A program made the position numbers and the translations under genes. Under the pieces are notes generated by a model, which saw nothing but the letters and a program-made list of their open reading frames with translations, was not told where the DNA came from and did no database searches. A stretch of DNA of 64,000 bases from an uncultured Clostridia bacterium (GTDB taxonomy: Bacteria; Bacillota; Clostridia; Christensenellales; UBA1242), in the NCBI GenBank assembly GCA_930979925.1, contig CAKNIB010000005.1:19091-83090 (forward strand). The letters are read 5' to 3'. Of this stretch, positions 41,701-50,221 are shown piece by piece. The number at the start of each line of letters is the position of its first letter. Position 1 is the first letter of the stretch.

Positions 41701-43464
41701 ATTGCCATTTAATGCAAAGAGAGTTAAGTTTTCTGTGCTTGTTGCATAAGTTCCCGAAAGCTCTGGCAGGTAGCTTGTTGAGCCAAGTACTGAGTCAACG
41801 GTAGGTGAAAGCTCCTCAATGGTGCCGTCGCCAAACCAAGCAAAGAACACATGGTCTTTATAGATATTATTTTCAGGAATTGTTATTAAACTGTCTAAGT
41901 CTATTGTTTGAGTTCTTATTGAGCCGTCCTCGTTATAGTCAAGTAGCATATCAATGTCGCCAGAAGTCCACTCTACATTCTCTTCCACATGCTCGGTGAT
42001 TGACAAGCTGACATTGTAAATAAGTGGGTCTTGAGCGCCGAACAATCTAAGTCCATCCTCGCCTTCAACGATAAGTGCAACAGATATTGTAACATCCGCC
42101 GCTCTAGTAGAAGAGATATCCCAGTAACAATAGTTCTTATTTGCTACATTTGAGAATGGTTTGTAATATGTAAAATCACCAAACTGATCATAGCTCTCTC
42201 CGCCCGAAACTGAGATAAATCCGCCTTCAGCTGTTGGGTCTTGTCCGTTATAATTGAAAGAGATTGCTATGTTTGGAAGAAGATTTTCAATTAGGCTTCC
42301 GCTTGTTGAGTAGATGCTTGTACCTAAGTATTCTGATTGGTCATAGAGGTACTCGTTTAGATAAAGTCTTAACCCTCTTTCTCTTGACATGGAGATAGAT
42401 GACCTTGAAATAACAAAGTTGCTAACTGAGGCTGTGCTTATACTAATATCAAGGCTAGACTCAACGCCTGGGATATCAACAGTGCCTGTCTCTGAGGAAG
42501 CTGAGGCTAAAACGCCCAAAATCTGAGAATAGAAAGCCTCGTCAGAAGAGCCCTCATAAAGCGCTTCACTTTCTATTTGTGATTTGCCGTCATAGAAGGT
42601 GTAGCCAAGTAAAGATACTTGGTCAACCGCTTGTGAGCCGGCTACAAATCTTATGTTATATCTATCAACATATTGAGTTTCAAGTGTGGTCGCACTAGTG
42701 TTGATTGCTTGATAGTATGAGTGTTTTGTTCGCTTGTCCGCCTCTAGTATATTAGCATTTGCGTCGTCGCTATAGATGTATTGGCTTTGTGCTGGATAGA
42801 ACTTGGTCTGCAAAGTAAAAGCCTCGCCTGTCACAATCTGGTTTGTAACTGTGCCGTTTGAGTTTACTGCTTCTATCTCAATTTTGTAAACAGGAACATC
42901 TACTGCAACCTGCAAGTCAACTGAGCCTATCTGGTTGTACTCAGAGGTTGCTCGTAAAGTAGAAATTCCGCCTACTATCCAGTCAACAGGCTGATTGTAC
43001 TGGTCAAGTATCTCGTTGCCCGCGTCGTCAACAAGATAGTTGTCTCTTACAAGTCGCACTGTGAAAGGCTGTCCAATGGTAACAACCTCGGGCACCTGCA
43101 GTTTGCCATTGTCTATATATGTAATTCCGTCATCTTGTACAATTCTATGTGTTACATTGTCATTTGGAAATGAAAGTGTCACTCGTCCTCTTGTAACGTT
43201 CGGAGTTTGAGAGGTGATAGTGAGAGAAAAATCTTCTACCACTTCAAGTTGGTTTGTAGAGCTGTTATAAAGGCCATCTTCATACGAAAAAGCTATGCTC
43301 TCTGGATTTATTACGCGCTCTTCAAAACCGCCTGCAATATAAACCCCTAGCACAGTTATGCCAGAGATTACACCTACGCCTAAAATCACCAAAAGAATAG
43401 TGAGCCATACTGGCCACTTCTTACGTGATCCATTTGTTTTCTTCTGTTTTTTTTCTCTCTTCAT
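32794..43464 (-). CDS. Giant (3556 aa) N-terminally membrane-anchored extracellular protein, beta/Ig-like-rich
   Basis: Single uninterrupted ORF; N-terminal basic region plus one TM (WPVWLTILLVILGVGVISGITVLGVYIAGG); rest Ser/Thr/Asn/Asp-rich extracellular type. Confidence 0.85.
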   Translation of the reverse strand: MKREKKQKKTNGSRKKWPVWLTILLVILGVGVISGITVLGVYIAGGFEERVINPESIAFSYEDGLYNSSTNQLEVVEDFSLTITSQTPNVTRGRVTLSFPNDNVTHRIVQDDGITYIDNGKLQVPEVVTIGQPFTVRLVRDNYLVDDAGNEILDQYNQPVDWIVGGISTLRATSEYNQIGSVDLQVAVDVPVYKIEIEAVNSNGTVTNQIVTGEAFTLQTKFYPAQSQYIYSDDANANILEADKRTKHSYYQAINTSATTLETQYVDRYNIRFVAGSQAVDQVSLLGYTFYDGKSQIESEALYEGSSDEAFYSQILGVLASASSETGTVDIPGVESSLDISISTASVSNFVISRSSISMSRERGLRLYLNEYLYDQSEYLGTSIYSTSGSLIENLLPNIAISFNYNGQDPTAEGGFISVSGGESYDQFGDFTYYKPFSNVANKNYCYWDISSTRAADVTISVALIVEGEDGLRLFGAQDPLIYNVSLSITEHVEENVEWTSGDIDMLLDYNEDGSIRTQTIDLDSLITIPENNIYKDHVFFAWFGDGTIEELSPTVDSVLGSTSYLPELSGTYATSTENLTLFALNGNRITLQNTGSFRLYFATIVTENGTPVYEEDEDGNLSYRVAVFSQSYITVNCAKSLNQDSVTGEEIDLSAFEMVGNDYPINQGTSQTIGVSFRINAESMEVFSEEYNSGHIQLHAYDRLNNDITTYINIVSQDLTEDDNGGLLEFRVNISSGANIPTNTVIYLSEFTLNYNNNDGRNISWPMSVTENVCLYRPIATNIEITPEGIYNYYAYVTGLTPVVVNQSLNEADGSFNTTIDIGAQNPLSSVTELLNNLLGANNSYVVIEDQFERTDTLAGSWRFAVESGNASAINLNGQTFTFRQTDNAEVTLVLQSIDGNATSADNGQRITLRVTSVGITYADTTNSQDPFFNGIDYSESDISNLTVSKYGAKSPTAGDYINLSEIARFYIGEENDRRQYTHIRYQLDQGFLYSTLTDEMIIALFGEGGMLTLYDENFEAITGLTGDAQSIRQTLNGQTVTRIIINKNFYTPRTLVFSVTDTGPNGAVNSSLTLDILSNISISTVSYPSGDNTIYAEIDQTLTNEVTNNYQEINGGTVNRSFASLYQDNGLYYVVLRSGTNCVLVEQTGQTPANAVGTFDANTGVITFYDFFDTETKTYTVTFTPEGENTFAISYSISFTITRNLAIDDLGKTYYVFGSESTIADYVFIHRAELPADEMTDTAPAGFARTYEFTEYLVVDNDQVRKNDSDFFFFDYNQQELSTTLNIYYNYTVGQSTSQILLSSIDITIKLFKQSNEETLYSYIASLLQRTNDNNITAQLQTVDNVDYIMMQTGDWTLKERFTEVGSTTYNIYANLRNLNDDILTSYLDITVNEERNTTEINVKNNNNRIFQGLSGDRYLVLFFGSSALNNGAKPNLQNSLAVVYVPLIITSVGYDYVNYSEDLGSAKLDTVLTDPNTFIVDGSYTGPYDTITAGQLTQILREYSFGDDLTENGLYIMSGNSYTTAINHYPLASSGYLQTNREIIKRISIANRGEEGTVGELSLNHLSTQMDSFYIALAYTISSISDSQTFYYVLKVEPDVIVDAPVYAYNGNAEYLTSQAGENAVELDYTFGNTTLNEDRKRFNVTKQFEIAGVATGEEVGAGEEEPITILGVQATADMRIWLTVVDGTTNEEKFALAQPYTVDISELDEENPTIDLNEIFASYIADSGLSIEIGDKVQLSIISGNGSFSYNGVTIFANLAYTNAVDSVTVGGNTYTTEEQWDDYISIRFSQNYGTMYYTLGANVSDQITIRVRHSYSGGAGDEALSVIGGDQYYTFILNTTSYNYSVRFQEDGESEFITSEGNQTYEWEIGTLNGDSASMNIKLLSGAMAGGSQEYTEVWNRIRISKTGERNMQSEEITDENDLAVVSFTDSTTLANIANGGTFEITFADYISSDREIEFTLYTQEGGYLATLLVYVDSTASMEVNAGYVDNGNYFINGGSQIEFNDLFNITLNGGEVAGTNYSVEEVRRSSTTQDGNGFDGTDFIYFDGVSTFTTADLIQDYNVTLEFRLTFNAGAGSEFNGKIFTFIVTFTLRANINYRQTVNGGNVIAGTSQEIVDSNIFTSLPTGNSTVIYAGSSQSPAFDNIVLEADNYAIRTSYISDNTPADIALTVTIRYNNSTDNAYQRFTLTYSIMVYKSVEASVTYPSPAGEALTSEYIEDGSKFESAIENFFAHSPIFGSGARVAYNSASVSGNEIVYTTPVSLTDVAGDVTISVVTLQNASVFVDEDDDNAPDTGENTNENSSINPTDSLVFKRGVWTSSTDGTITFTDNGNYSFVRLQITYQGVSAVYDVYIVDSPITVQVNRASENVSTDNSGASDYEIIYVDKTSTDNLFAQDRMANVTFSDNLSLNGSYYMVFATADFRTSTNVTFYASYPQYINSDNVGKTLTLDLGYSMANAPYYVGTYLVSNFETAGISSGEGGVIHVGNANATWSQLRDITNSDSNDAIFTSVTLANRVQLVYGDGVANYYNVDYSRYANILNTPNFDSDMIDNIEQSYAFRMVSGYRGLVKNDGSSLTIDEDSQNAIYELTITYSYMPSFDIDVEKQISNLYNYIELTANNEYNSMAELFGLVHPTSGEKVNEGDFGEGRATLTFNVVAYKRNQAEYSAEIREILNGYLNTYSQYIEAGEFKVTVEGSTDDTNTANHLYLPYSAIRNSAQYAYDYRLLPAGADNNGDFALTRITYTVPSLDGTNYTKSYYVVVKINSDYAVRYGEGEPVINDGSAYIANTDVYNISTLTTSNNTTVYAPFTLTSDTKADGSAVEGYVSVRHSVGDNTNVELATSNFTLTLSNISTIINGIEYNNPTNISQKLSDDLEDTFGPNPSTDIWEYDSVNKIYTFNRGTSLKINTTSFNEAKEVIFGTQYFYIEAVDAYGFTYRLYFSLQSNNSIPEIRTANIPLTELSYFDIGADYELLTISTQTGSDDTEQYNIESTLVSPNSTDSRVSLIEVSNIDAYMFRDSPVGIGGITVASGGGYTIPEENQGSWIEYSSDSEYLEVPMLQYLSIDQITFYDPDNDSQALQFYDYTGDLVDKLTPRATSTSSNKVYTLATANEQYGTFNGFDTRNAYSMPTTDEEGELQPTNGGNFYPFQVPRFYDTTLFGTGDTAELSMVIRLKYKNGNTEEYYDLVANVTIYREVSIVASTESAPVRDGMSFGVANEFVITSGGEQLTDNNKVSFINDTLEVLISAQQSTTFALNLYRDNRLVNSTPAVVTLDNLGRNYARTEYISLSSYLGINVQKDDQIEIIPRDEFATFYYVTNTSNGTIVNNKKTPTSSGSGYIVNGRFTISAIKNDIVYVEHANLLSNNYYNVTKSYIVSIIFDGTTNQPFNYRVSKEYDVTGVFYSMLSASSDTTMNVLRVDDRNASPLITSYINWAQYAMIFTKATDGDFTLEEANIRGDGTSTTDLPDDVDNVTDILTFSLDRTEGGSGNASIDEDGKITYNSYFEYGEYLRVIVRMKVSGTDRNITVDDGCGTRNLGYLRLGWYQDYRN

Positions 43465-43792
43465 TTAAGACACCTCATTTTCTCAGAATTATTACAATAA
43501 TATTATAAGTTTTTAACAGGAAAAAGGCAAATAAATTTCGCTTTTTGTAGAATTTAATATATACATTTATTATAATTATTTATAGCAAAAATATTTAAAC
43601 TTTTAAAATTTAACTTTTTTATTTTTAATTGCCGTAATAAAAATAATTAAAAACATATTTTATTTTTACTTAAAAATTAAAAAAATTAATTAAAATTTAT
43701 TAAAAATTAGTAAAAAAACATAAAAAATCATTAAAATTTTGATTTTTTACATTTTTAAATTTCTTAAAAATTAAATAATTTGACTTTTTATT

Positions 43793-43821
43793 GACAACAG
43801 ATATAATTTCATTTATAATAT
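43793..43821 (+). promoter_or_regulatory. Consensus sigma70 promoter for ABC-F gene
   Basis: ttgaca - 17 nt - tataat. Confidence 0.75.
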
Positions 43822-43843
43822 TGTATAAATCTAAGGAGCTATT

Positions 43844-45436
43844 ATGATTCAAGTTAGCAATGTCTCTCTGGCCTTTGGCGGACGAACATTATATAAAGAC
43901 GTCAACTTAAAATTTACAAAAGGTAACTGCTACGGCATAATCGGCGCTAATGGCGCTGGTAAATCCACCTTTTTAAAGATACTTACCGGTGAAATAGAAC
44001 CAAATACCGGCGAGATTTTTATCACGCCTGGCGAGAGAATGAGCGTGCTTGCTCAAAACCAAAACGCATATGATAACGAGACCGTGCTTGACACGGTTCT
44101 TCTTGGTCATAAGAGACTTATGGAGGTACAAAAAGAAAAGGACGCCCTTTATGCCAAACCTGATTTTACTGAAGAGGACGGCATAAGAGCGGGCGAGCTT
44201 GAGACAGAGTTTGCCGAGCTCGGTGGTTGGGAGGCTGAAAGTGAAGCTAAAACGCTTCTACAAAATCTTGGAATAAGTGAAGAGCTATTTTATCAGCTTA
44301 TGAAGGATGTTGACCCTAAAGAAAAGGTTAAAATCTTGCTTGCTCAGGCGCTTTTTGGAAATCCTGACATACTTGTCCTTGACGAGCCGACAAACAACCT
44401 TGACTTTAAAACTGTGCGTTGGCTAGAAGACTTTTTGCTTGACTTTGAAAACTGCGTCATAATCGTTTCACACAACCGTCACTTTTTAAATAAAGTTTGT
44501 ACGCATATTTGTGATGTTGATTATGGCAAAATCAACATGTATATTGGTAACTATGATTTTTGGTATGAGTCCAGTCAGCTCATCCTAAGGCAGATGAAAG
44601 ACCAAAACAAGAAGGCAGAGCAAAGGGCTAAGGAGCTTAAAGAATTTATCGCTCGTTTCTCGGCTAACGCTTCTAAATCAAAACAGGCAACCAGTCGTAA
44701 ACGTGAGCTTGAAAGGTTGACTCTTGAGGACATTAAGCCATCATCGAGAAAGTATCCTTACATCAATTTCGAATTTACTCAAGAGATAGGCAAAGAGGTA
44801 TTAAAGGTTGAAGGGCTCAGTAAAGCTGGAATGTTTAAAAAACTTACTTTTAATATAGAAAAAGGGCAAAAAGTGGCATTTTTTGCAAAAAATAGCCAAG
44901 TTTTAACCACTTTGTTTAATATTTTACTTGGAAATGAAAAACAGGATAGCGGAAATGTCTTTGTTGGAAAGACTATTAAAATGACCTATCTCCCACAAAA
45001 CAATAACGCATATTTTGAAGGAAACACCAACTCTATTGTAGACTGGCTAAGGCAATTTTCTAAAGACCAAAACGAGACATATATTCGTAGTTGGCTAGGA
45101 AGAATGCTGTTTACTGGCGAAGAAAACTTAAAACCAGCAAATGTACTATCTGGTGGTGAGCGTGTGCGCTGTATGCTTGCGAAAATGATGCTTGAGCAAG
45201 GCAATCTTTTAATTCTTGACGAGCCAACAAACCACCTCGACCTTGAGAGCATTACCGCGCTCAACAAAGGTATGCAAAACTTTAGAGGCAACATCCTATT
45301 TGCAACACACGACCAAGAGATTATAGAGACGGTTGCAAACAGAATTATAGACATAATAGACGAAAACCACTACAACGACTTCACTGGAACGTATGAAGAA
45401 TACCTTGAGTGGCTTGAGAAAAAAGATAAAAAATAA
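43844..45436 (+). CDS. ABC-F family ATP-binding protein
   Basis: Two ABC modules: GANGAGKSTFLKIL, VLDEPTNNLDF; LSGGERVRCMLAKMML, ILDEPTNHLDLESI. Confidence 0.95.
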   Translation: MIQVSNVSLAFGGRTLYKDVNLKFTKGNCYGIIGANGAGKSTFLKILTGEIEPNTGEIFITPGERMSVLAQNQNAYDNETVLDTVLLGHKRLMEVQKEKDALYAKPDFTEEDGIRAGELETEFAELGGWEAESEAKTLLQNLGISEELFYQLMKDVDPKEKVKILLAQALFGNPDILVLDEPTNNLDFKTVRWLEDFLLDFENCVIIVSHNRHFLNKVCTHICDVDYGKINMYIGNYDFWYESSQLILRQMKDQNKKAEQRAKELKEFIARFSANASKSKQATSRKRELERLTLEDIKPSSRKYPYINFEFTQEIGKEVLKVEGLSKAGMFKKLTFNIEKGQKVAFFAKNSQVLTTLFNILLGNEKQDSGNVFVGKTIKMTYLPQNNNAYFEGNTNSIVDWLRQFSKDQNETYIRSWLGRMLFTGEENLKPANVLSGGERVRCMLAKMMLEQGNLLILDEPTNHLDLESITALNKGMQNFRGNILFATHDQEIIETVANRIIDIIDENHYNDFTGTYEEYLEWLEKKDKK

Positions 45437-45483
45437 TATGTAGAATTACGGAAAATTTTAAAAAATATGCAAAATGATTAAAA

Positions 45484-45543
45484 AAAACAAGTACTTTCAC
45501 CAAAAAACACGAAAAAACTATTGATTTTTCGTGTTTTTTAATA
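45484..45543. terminator. Terminator hairpin
   Basis: aaaaaacacgaaaaaactattgatttttcgtgtttttt. Confidence 0.75.
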
Positions 45544-45572
45544 ATTTTTAATTTAAAATAATAATTTTTTAA

Positions 45573-46241
45573 TTATTCTTTTTCAGTACTATCTTTATAC
45601 TTATCTTTGTGTAGGTAGAAAGGCGTAACACGCTTTCCGCGATGTAAAATCTCATCGAAATTTTCTTCAGCTTGATGATGAAATAAGAGGCACTCATACT
45701 TCTGTCTATCTTCTTTGGACATGCCATATATTTTTGCATAAATTGTGTCAATATTGTCAAATTTTGTGAAAATGTATTGATTTTCACATCTATAAACAAC
45801 ATTTTGTCTCTTTTGTTGACTTTCTGTTACTGCTTTTAAAAGCTCTCCAATCTCGCCTTCAAATGTTTTAGATTTTGCGCTCAACATTTTAAGTGCATTT
45901 TCATAACATCTTCTTACGCGATTGTTGCTGCTTAAGCCTTTGCCTAGATTTTCCACATGATAGAGCGCTTTTTCTGCAAGTCCGCAATATGCCCTTTTTA
46001 AATCGTCAGGAAGCTGGCTGTAATAGGCGTGCGCAATATCAACCTCCCACCTACCATTATCATTGCGATAGATAGAAGGAACAAAAGAAACCTCTCCGTT
46101 TAACATATCGTTAAGTTTATTCTCAAGTTCGGCGTCTTTCACATCCTGCCAAATTGGTTGATTATCTAAAAGGCTGGTAATATCCTTTTTCCAATCCTCG
46201 TGCTCCTGAAAAGCTATACTTTTAACTAAAATGTTCTCCAT
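45573..46241 (-). CDS. Hypothetical protein, 222 aa
   Basis: ORF with RBS; no recognised family. Confidence 0.6.
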   Translation of the reverse strand: MENILVKSIAFQEHEDWKKDITSLLDNQPIWQDVKDAELENKLNDMLNGEVSFVPSIYRNDNGRWEVDIAHAYYSQLPDDLKRAYCGLAEKALYHVENLGKGLSSNNRVRRCYENALKMLSAKSKTFEGEIGELLKAVTESQQKRQNVVYRCENQYIFTKFDNIDTIYAKIYGMSKEDRQKYECLLFHHQAEENFDEILHRGKRVTPFYLHKDKYKDSTEKE

Positions 46242-46349
46242 GATTTCTCCTTTGTTTACATGCTTTTATTTTATCTCAAATATAACTCTTTGTCAATATG
46301 AAAAACGCCATTTTTAAAAAAATGACGTTTAAAAATGTATTGTTTTAAT

Positions 46350-47057
46350 TTACTCATTCTCTGGCTCGTCAAACATCTCTGGAGATTGCTTCGAAACAAC
46401 TGTTTGAGTGAGTCTGTCAAGTGAAGCATTCATATAATCAAGTCTTGCCTGTGTAAGTTCATGCTCGCCATGTAAAGGTTTGTACTCATCGATAATAGAA
46501 GGAAGCGCTTTTCTTAAATCTTCTTCAGCTACAATTTTATGCTCTTCCAAAAATTTCTTTGCTGCCCTATTATAAGCGTCCACAATTTCTTGTGACGGTA
46601 CAAATGCTCCATACGCGCCTGTTTGCATTTGACCAACCTCAAAATCAAGAAATGGAGCTAAAAACATTAGGTCTTTTGCCACTTCATCTACTCCAATTAG
46701 CTCGGTTGGCAGATGTTGAAAGATTTGTTTTTGACTCTTTTCAGGATTGCCTCTATCATATTTCTTGGTATTTTCAGAAACCCATTTGTCGTGTATCCCT
46801 GTCAAAATTTCAATAATAGCGTCATACTTGCCCTCGCATTGTAGCTCATCCATGTGCTCCTCAATGCCCTGCATTGCCGTCACGATTGAGCTTGTTGCCC
46901 AAACATTTTTATCAATTTCTTCAAATGCCTTGTTCTCATCACCATTAAATCTATCTATAGTCTCTTGAACAAGAGCCTCAGCCTCCTCCATTGTCTTACC
47001 GTTCCAAGCAACCATGGCATATATTTGTGCTTGCAAATCAGGTCTAAATTTTTTCAT
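46350..47057 (-). CDS. Hypothetical protein, 235 aa
   Basis: ORF with RBS; no recognised family. Confidence 0.6.
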   Translation of the reverse strand: MKKFRPDLQAQIYAMVAWNGKTMEEAEALVQETIDRFNGDENKAFEEIDKNVWATSSIVTAMQGIEEHMDELQCEGKYDAIIEILTGIHDKWVSENTKKYDRGNPEKSQKQIFQHLPTELIGVDEVAKDLMFLAPFLDFEVGQMQTGAYGAFVPSQEIVDAYNRAAKKFLEEHKIVAEEDLRKALPSIIDEYKPLHGEHELTQARLDYMNASLDRLTQTVVSKQSPEMFDEPENE

Positions 47058-47184
47058 ATTACCTCCCTTTTATTTATGTCTGCATTGTATCACCAAACCT
47101 CACAATTGTCAATGTTATTTAAAAAAAATAGTTTAACCCTCGATTTTTAATTGACTTTTTTATAAAAATACATATAATTATTAT

Positions 47185-47375
47185 AGCAATGATGGAGATT
47201 GGCAACCTCTGGAGCTAAACGCGGGTCGGCGTAAAGACAGCAAAAAAGGTGTTAATTATAAAGTTTATTTATCAATAGATTTTAATTAAAATTATTATAA
47301 TTTAACACGAATTAGGGTGGAACAGCGGTTTGATTAATCGCCCCTATGCAAGCAGTTGCATAGGGGTTTTGTTTT
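47185..47375 (+). promoter_or_regulatory. T-box leader (glycine) upstream of glyS, with intrinsic terminator
   Basis: T-box core aattAGGGTGGAACAGCGG; UGGA matches tRNA-Gly UCCA end; terminator cccctatgcaagcagttgcataggggtttt; promoter ttgact/tataat just upstream. Confidence 0.88.
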
Positions 47376-47512
47376 TAAAGAAAAATCTTTTATAACCTTA
47401 AATTTATAAAAAAATAAGGCAAAAAATGCGAATTTTTCTTTAAAAACATATAAAAAACAAGATTTTTTTTAAAAACTGAAAGATTTTACCCTAAAAAAGA
47501 AAGGAGAAAATT

Positions 47513-48886
47513 ATGGAAAATTTAACTATGGACAAAATTGTTAATCTTTGTAAAAGTCGTGGATTTGTCTTCCCTGGGAGCGAAATCTATGGCGGTTTTG
47601 CTAACACTTGGGACTTTGGCCCGGTAGGCGTTGAGCTTAAAAACAATGTTAAAAGAGCTTGGTGGAAGCGCTTTGTACAAGAGGACCCGAATACTTATGG
47701 AGTGGACGCCTCTATTCTTATGAACCCAAGAGTGTGGGAGGCAAGTGGCCATGTGGCTAGTTTTGGCGACCCTAAGATGGACTGCAAAAAATGTAAACAG
47801 CGTTTCCGTGCCGACACTTTAGTTGAAAATCACAGCAAAGGCAAGGTTTCTGCCGAGGCGATGACCAATGAGGAGCTTGAGGCATACATTGCCGAGCACC
47901 ATATTTGTTGCCCACACTGTGGCGGTTTTGACTGGACGCCAATTCGTAAGTTTAACCCTATGTTTATTACCTCTCGCGGAACACTTGAGGCTGAGGCTGA
48001 CAAGGTTTATCTTCGTCCAGAGACCTGCCAAGGCGAATATATAAACTTCTTAAATGTACAACGCACGACAAGAGCAAAAGTGCCTTTTGCTATTGCTCAA
48101 ATAGGCAAGTCATTTAGAAACGAGATTACCCCTGGTAATTTCCTATTTAGAACGATTGAGTTTGAGCAGATGGAGCTCCAAATGTTCTGCAAAGAAGACG
48201 AGTCTATGGATATTTATAACAACTACAAAGCACGAGCCATGGAGTTTGTTGAAAATCTAGGACTTAAAGAAGAGAACTTGCGTTTCCACGACCATGACAA
48301 GCTAGCTCACTATGCAAAGGCTGCCTGTGACATACAATACAACTTCCCTATTGGCTGGCAGGAGCTTAACGGCATTCACCACCGTGGGACCTGGGACCTA
48401 TCTCGACACCAAGAATACTCTGGCAAGAACATGCAATATGTTGACCCATTTACTAATGAAAAATATATACCAAATGTAATTGAGTACTCAATTGGTGCTG
48501 ACCGTTTAACTTTAGCTCTACTTTGTCAGGCATATGATGAGGAAACACTTGAAAACGGCGAAACAAGAGTTGTTATGCACCTTCATCCTGCAATAGCGCC
48601 ATACAAAGTTGCCATTCTTCCTCTTCAAAAGAACCTCTCTGAAAAAGCAAAAGAGGTTTACGCCCTCCTCTCTAAAGAATTTATGTGCGACTATGACGAG
48701 GCAGGCTCAATCGGCAAGCGCTATCGCAGGCAAGACGAGATTGGCACTCCATTCTGCGTAACCATTGACTTTGACACACTTAAAAATAACACCGTCACCA
48801 TCCGCGACCGCGACACTATGGAGCAGGTAAGGCTAAACATAGACGAACTTATCTCTTATATTGGAGAAAGAGTTAAGTTTAATTAA
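47513..48886 (+). CDS. glyS: Glycyl-tRNA synthetase (single-chain, class II)
   Basis: SRGFVFPGSEIYGGFANTWDFGPVGVELKNN; FRNEITPGNFLFRTIEFEQMEL; RRQDEIGTPFCVTIDF. Confidence 0.96.
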   Translation: MENLTMDKIVNLCKSRGFVFPGSEIYGGFANTWDFGPVGVELKNNVKRAWWKRFVQEDPNTYGVDASILMNPRVWEASGHVASFGDPKMDCKKCKQRFRADTLVENHSKGKVSAEAMTNEELEAYIAEHHICCPHCGGFDWTPIRKFNPMFITSRGTLEAEADKVYLRPETCQGEYINFLNVQRTTRAKVPFAIAQIGKSFRNEITPGNFLFRTIEFEQMELQMFCKEDESMDIYNNYKARAMEFVENLGLKEENLRFHDHDKLAHYAKAACDIQYNFPIGWQELNGIHHRGTWDLSRHQEYSGKNMQYVDPFTNEKYIPNVIEYSIGADRLTLALLCQAYDEETLENGETRVVMHLHPAIAPYKVAILPLQKNLSEKAKEVYALLSKEFMCDYDEAGSIGKRYRRQDEIGTPFCVTIDFDTLKNNTVTIRDRDTMEQVRLNIDELISYIGERVKFN

Positions 48887-48909
48887 CTAAATCTTTATGA
48901 CTTTAATCC

Positions 48910-48956
48910 ATAAAAAACACTTATTATTTATTATCAATAATAAGTGTTTTTTATTC
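48910..48956. terminator. Terminator hairpin
   Basis: aaaaaacacttattatttattatcaataataagtgtttttt. Confidence 0.75.
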
Positions 48957-48976
48957 AATAAGAGACTTTCGTAAAA

Positions 48977-49813
48977 TTAAATTATAAATTCTATATTAGT
49001 ATCACTTGTTAAAATTAATTCAATGTTAGTATCATTCGTTACTGTTATTGTATCCTCACCATTTATACTTATATTTGTGCTACCGCTTCTACTGAGTATC
49101 TGTATAACCAATTCTCTAACGTCACTAATTGTTACTTTCATTTCGGTTATACCATAAAAGTTTTCCCATAAAACTTGTTCCAAAGTTCTATCCGCCTCTA
49201 CAACTTGTAACGCCGTTCCAATTGGTAGTTCTGTTGTTAAAGTGTAAGTTTTCCCTGCCAAACTTAATACAAAGTTAAAACTAAAATCTTGTATACTTGC
49301 AGATAAATTTTTATCTAAAACTTTAAATGTTATAACATATTCTACATATTCTTTTTCGGCTGTAGCGCTTGCTGGAATTGTTACACTATCTGGGGTTTCA
49401 CCATTTGCGGTGATTACAACTTCCATATTATCATATTGCCCTTGGATATTTTCAGGTGGTAATTTTACCAACAAATCTCTCTCGGCATGTGTATTGGTAA
49501 TAGTGAAAGATAAAGTCATATCTTCCCCACTTTCATTAAATGTCAAACTTAGATCAGTCCAAGTAGCAAGTTCGGCTGTACCATCATTAGTAGCATTAAG
49601 GGTAATCTCATGCATTTTATTTGCACTATCTGCAAGGATACCATTTGTTACAATACCTTGCGAAATCGTAGCTTGCACATCTAACGCTTCAAAAGACACT
49701 GAGCCACCAATATTAAGAGTTACTTGTTCTGCAGAAAAAACCGCTCCAAACATTATACCGAGTACTAGGATAAATGCAGAAATGCAAGATATTAATTTCA
49801 TTTTCATGCTCAT
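48977..49813 (-). CDS. Secreted protein of unknown function (signal peptide; beta-rich)
   Basis: MKMKLISCISAFILVLGIMFGAVFSAEQ signal peptide; no recognised domain. Confidence 0.65.
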   Translation of the reverse strand: MSMKMKLISCISAFILVLGIMFGAVFSAEQVTLNIGGSVSFEALDVQATISQGIVTNGILADSANKMHEITLNATNDGTAELATWTDLSLTFNESGEDMTLSFTITNTHAERDLLVKLPPENIQGQYDNMEVVITANGETPDSVTIPASATAEKEYVEYVITFKVLDKNLSASIQDFSFNFVLSLAGKTYTLTTELPIGTALQVVEADRTLEQVLWENFYGITEMKVTISDVRELVIQILSRSGSTNISINGEDTITVTNDTNIELILTSDTNIEFII

Positions 49814-50039
49814 ACTAATATATCCTCCTCTTTAGTATCTACATAATTAACTAAAAAATTCTACTTTTTAACAGTTTACACTAATATTATACTATTTTAA
49901 AATTTTGTTGTAATTTAGGTGACGTCACTATAGCGTCATTTTATATAACAAATTTTAAAAATTTAATATTTGCTAAATTTGCGCCTTCGGCGCGGGCTAA
50001 AAATTAGAAAAATTATATCTATATTTTTAGTGATACTTT

Positions 50040-50068
50040 ATATTACCCCCCCCTGAATTTTTTGTCAA
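50040..50068 (-). promoter_or_regulatory. Promoter with G8 tract in the spacer (TTGACA - 17 nt - TAATAT), copy 1
   Basis: Reverse complement TTGACA AAAAATTCAGGGGGGGG TAATAT, reading toward the 48977-49813 gene. Confidence 0.65.
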
Positions 50069-50165
50069 GCAAAATGACGGCAATTTTTAAATGTTTGGCA
50101 TTTTTTTGTTGCTGGGTATTATAATCTTATTTTTAGCATAAATTTTTAAACTTTATTTTATTATA

Positions 50166-50202
50166 CTAGATATTTTGTCTAGTGTAAAGATATTTTGTCT
50201 AG
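50166..50202 (+). promoter_or_regulatory. Candidate operator for the adjacent XRE regulator
   Basis: Palindrome CTAGAtattttgTCTAG (50166-50182) and repeat of agatattttgtctag at 50187-50202, 20-bp spacing. Confidence 0.5.
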
Positions 50203-50221
50203 TTTTGCATAAAATTTTTAT

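Noticed and set aside
33885-42000. Numerous short ORFs opposite or in alternate frames of the giant surface protein gene
   Set aside because: No RBS, no family resemblance; they follow from codon composition of the long ORF.
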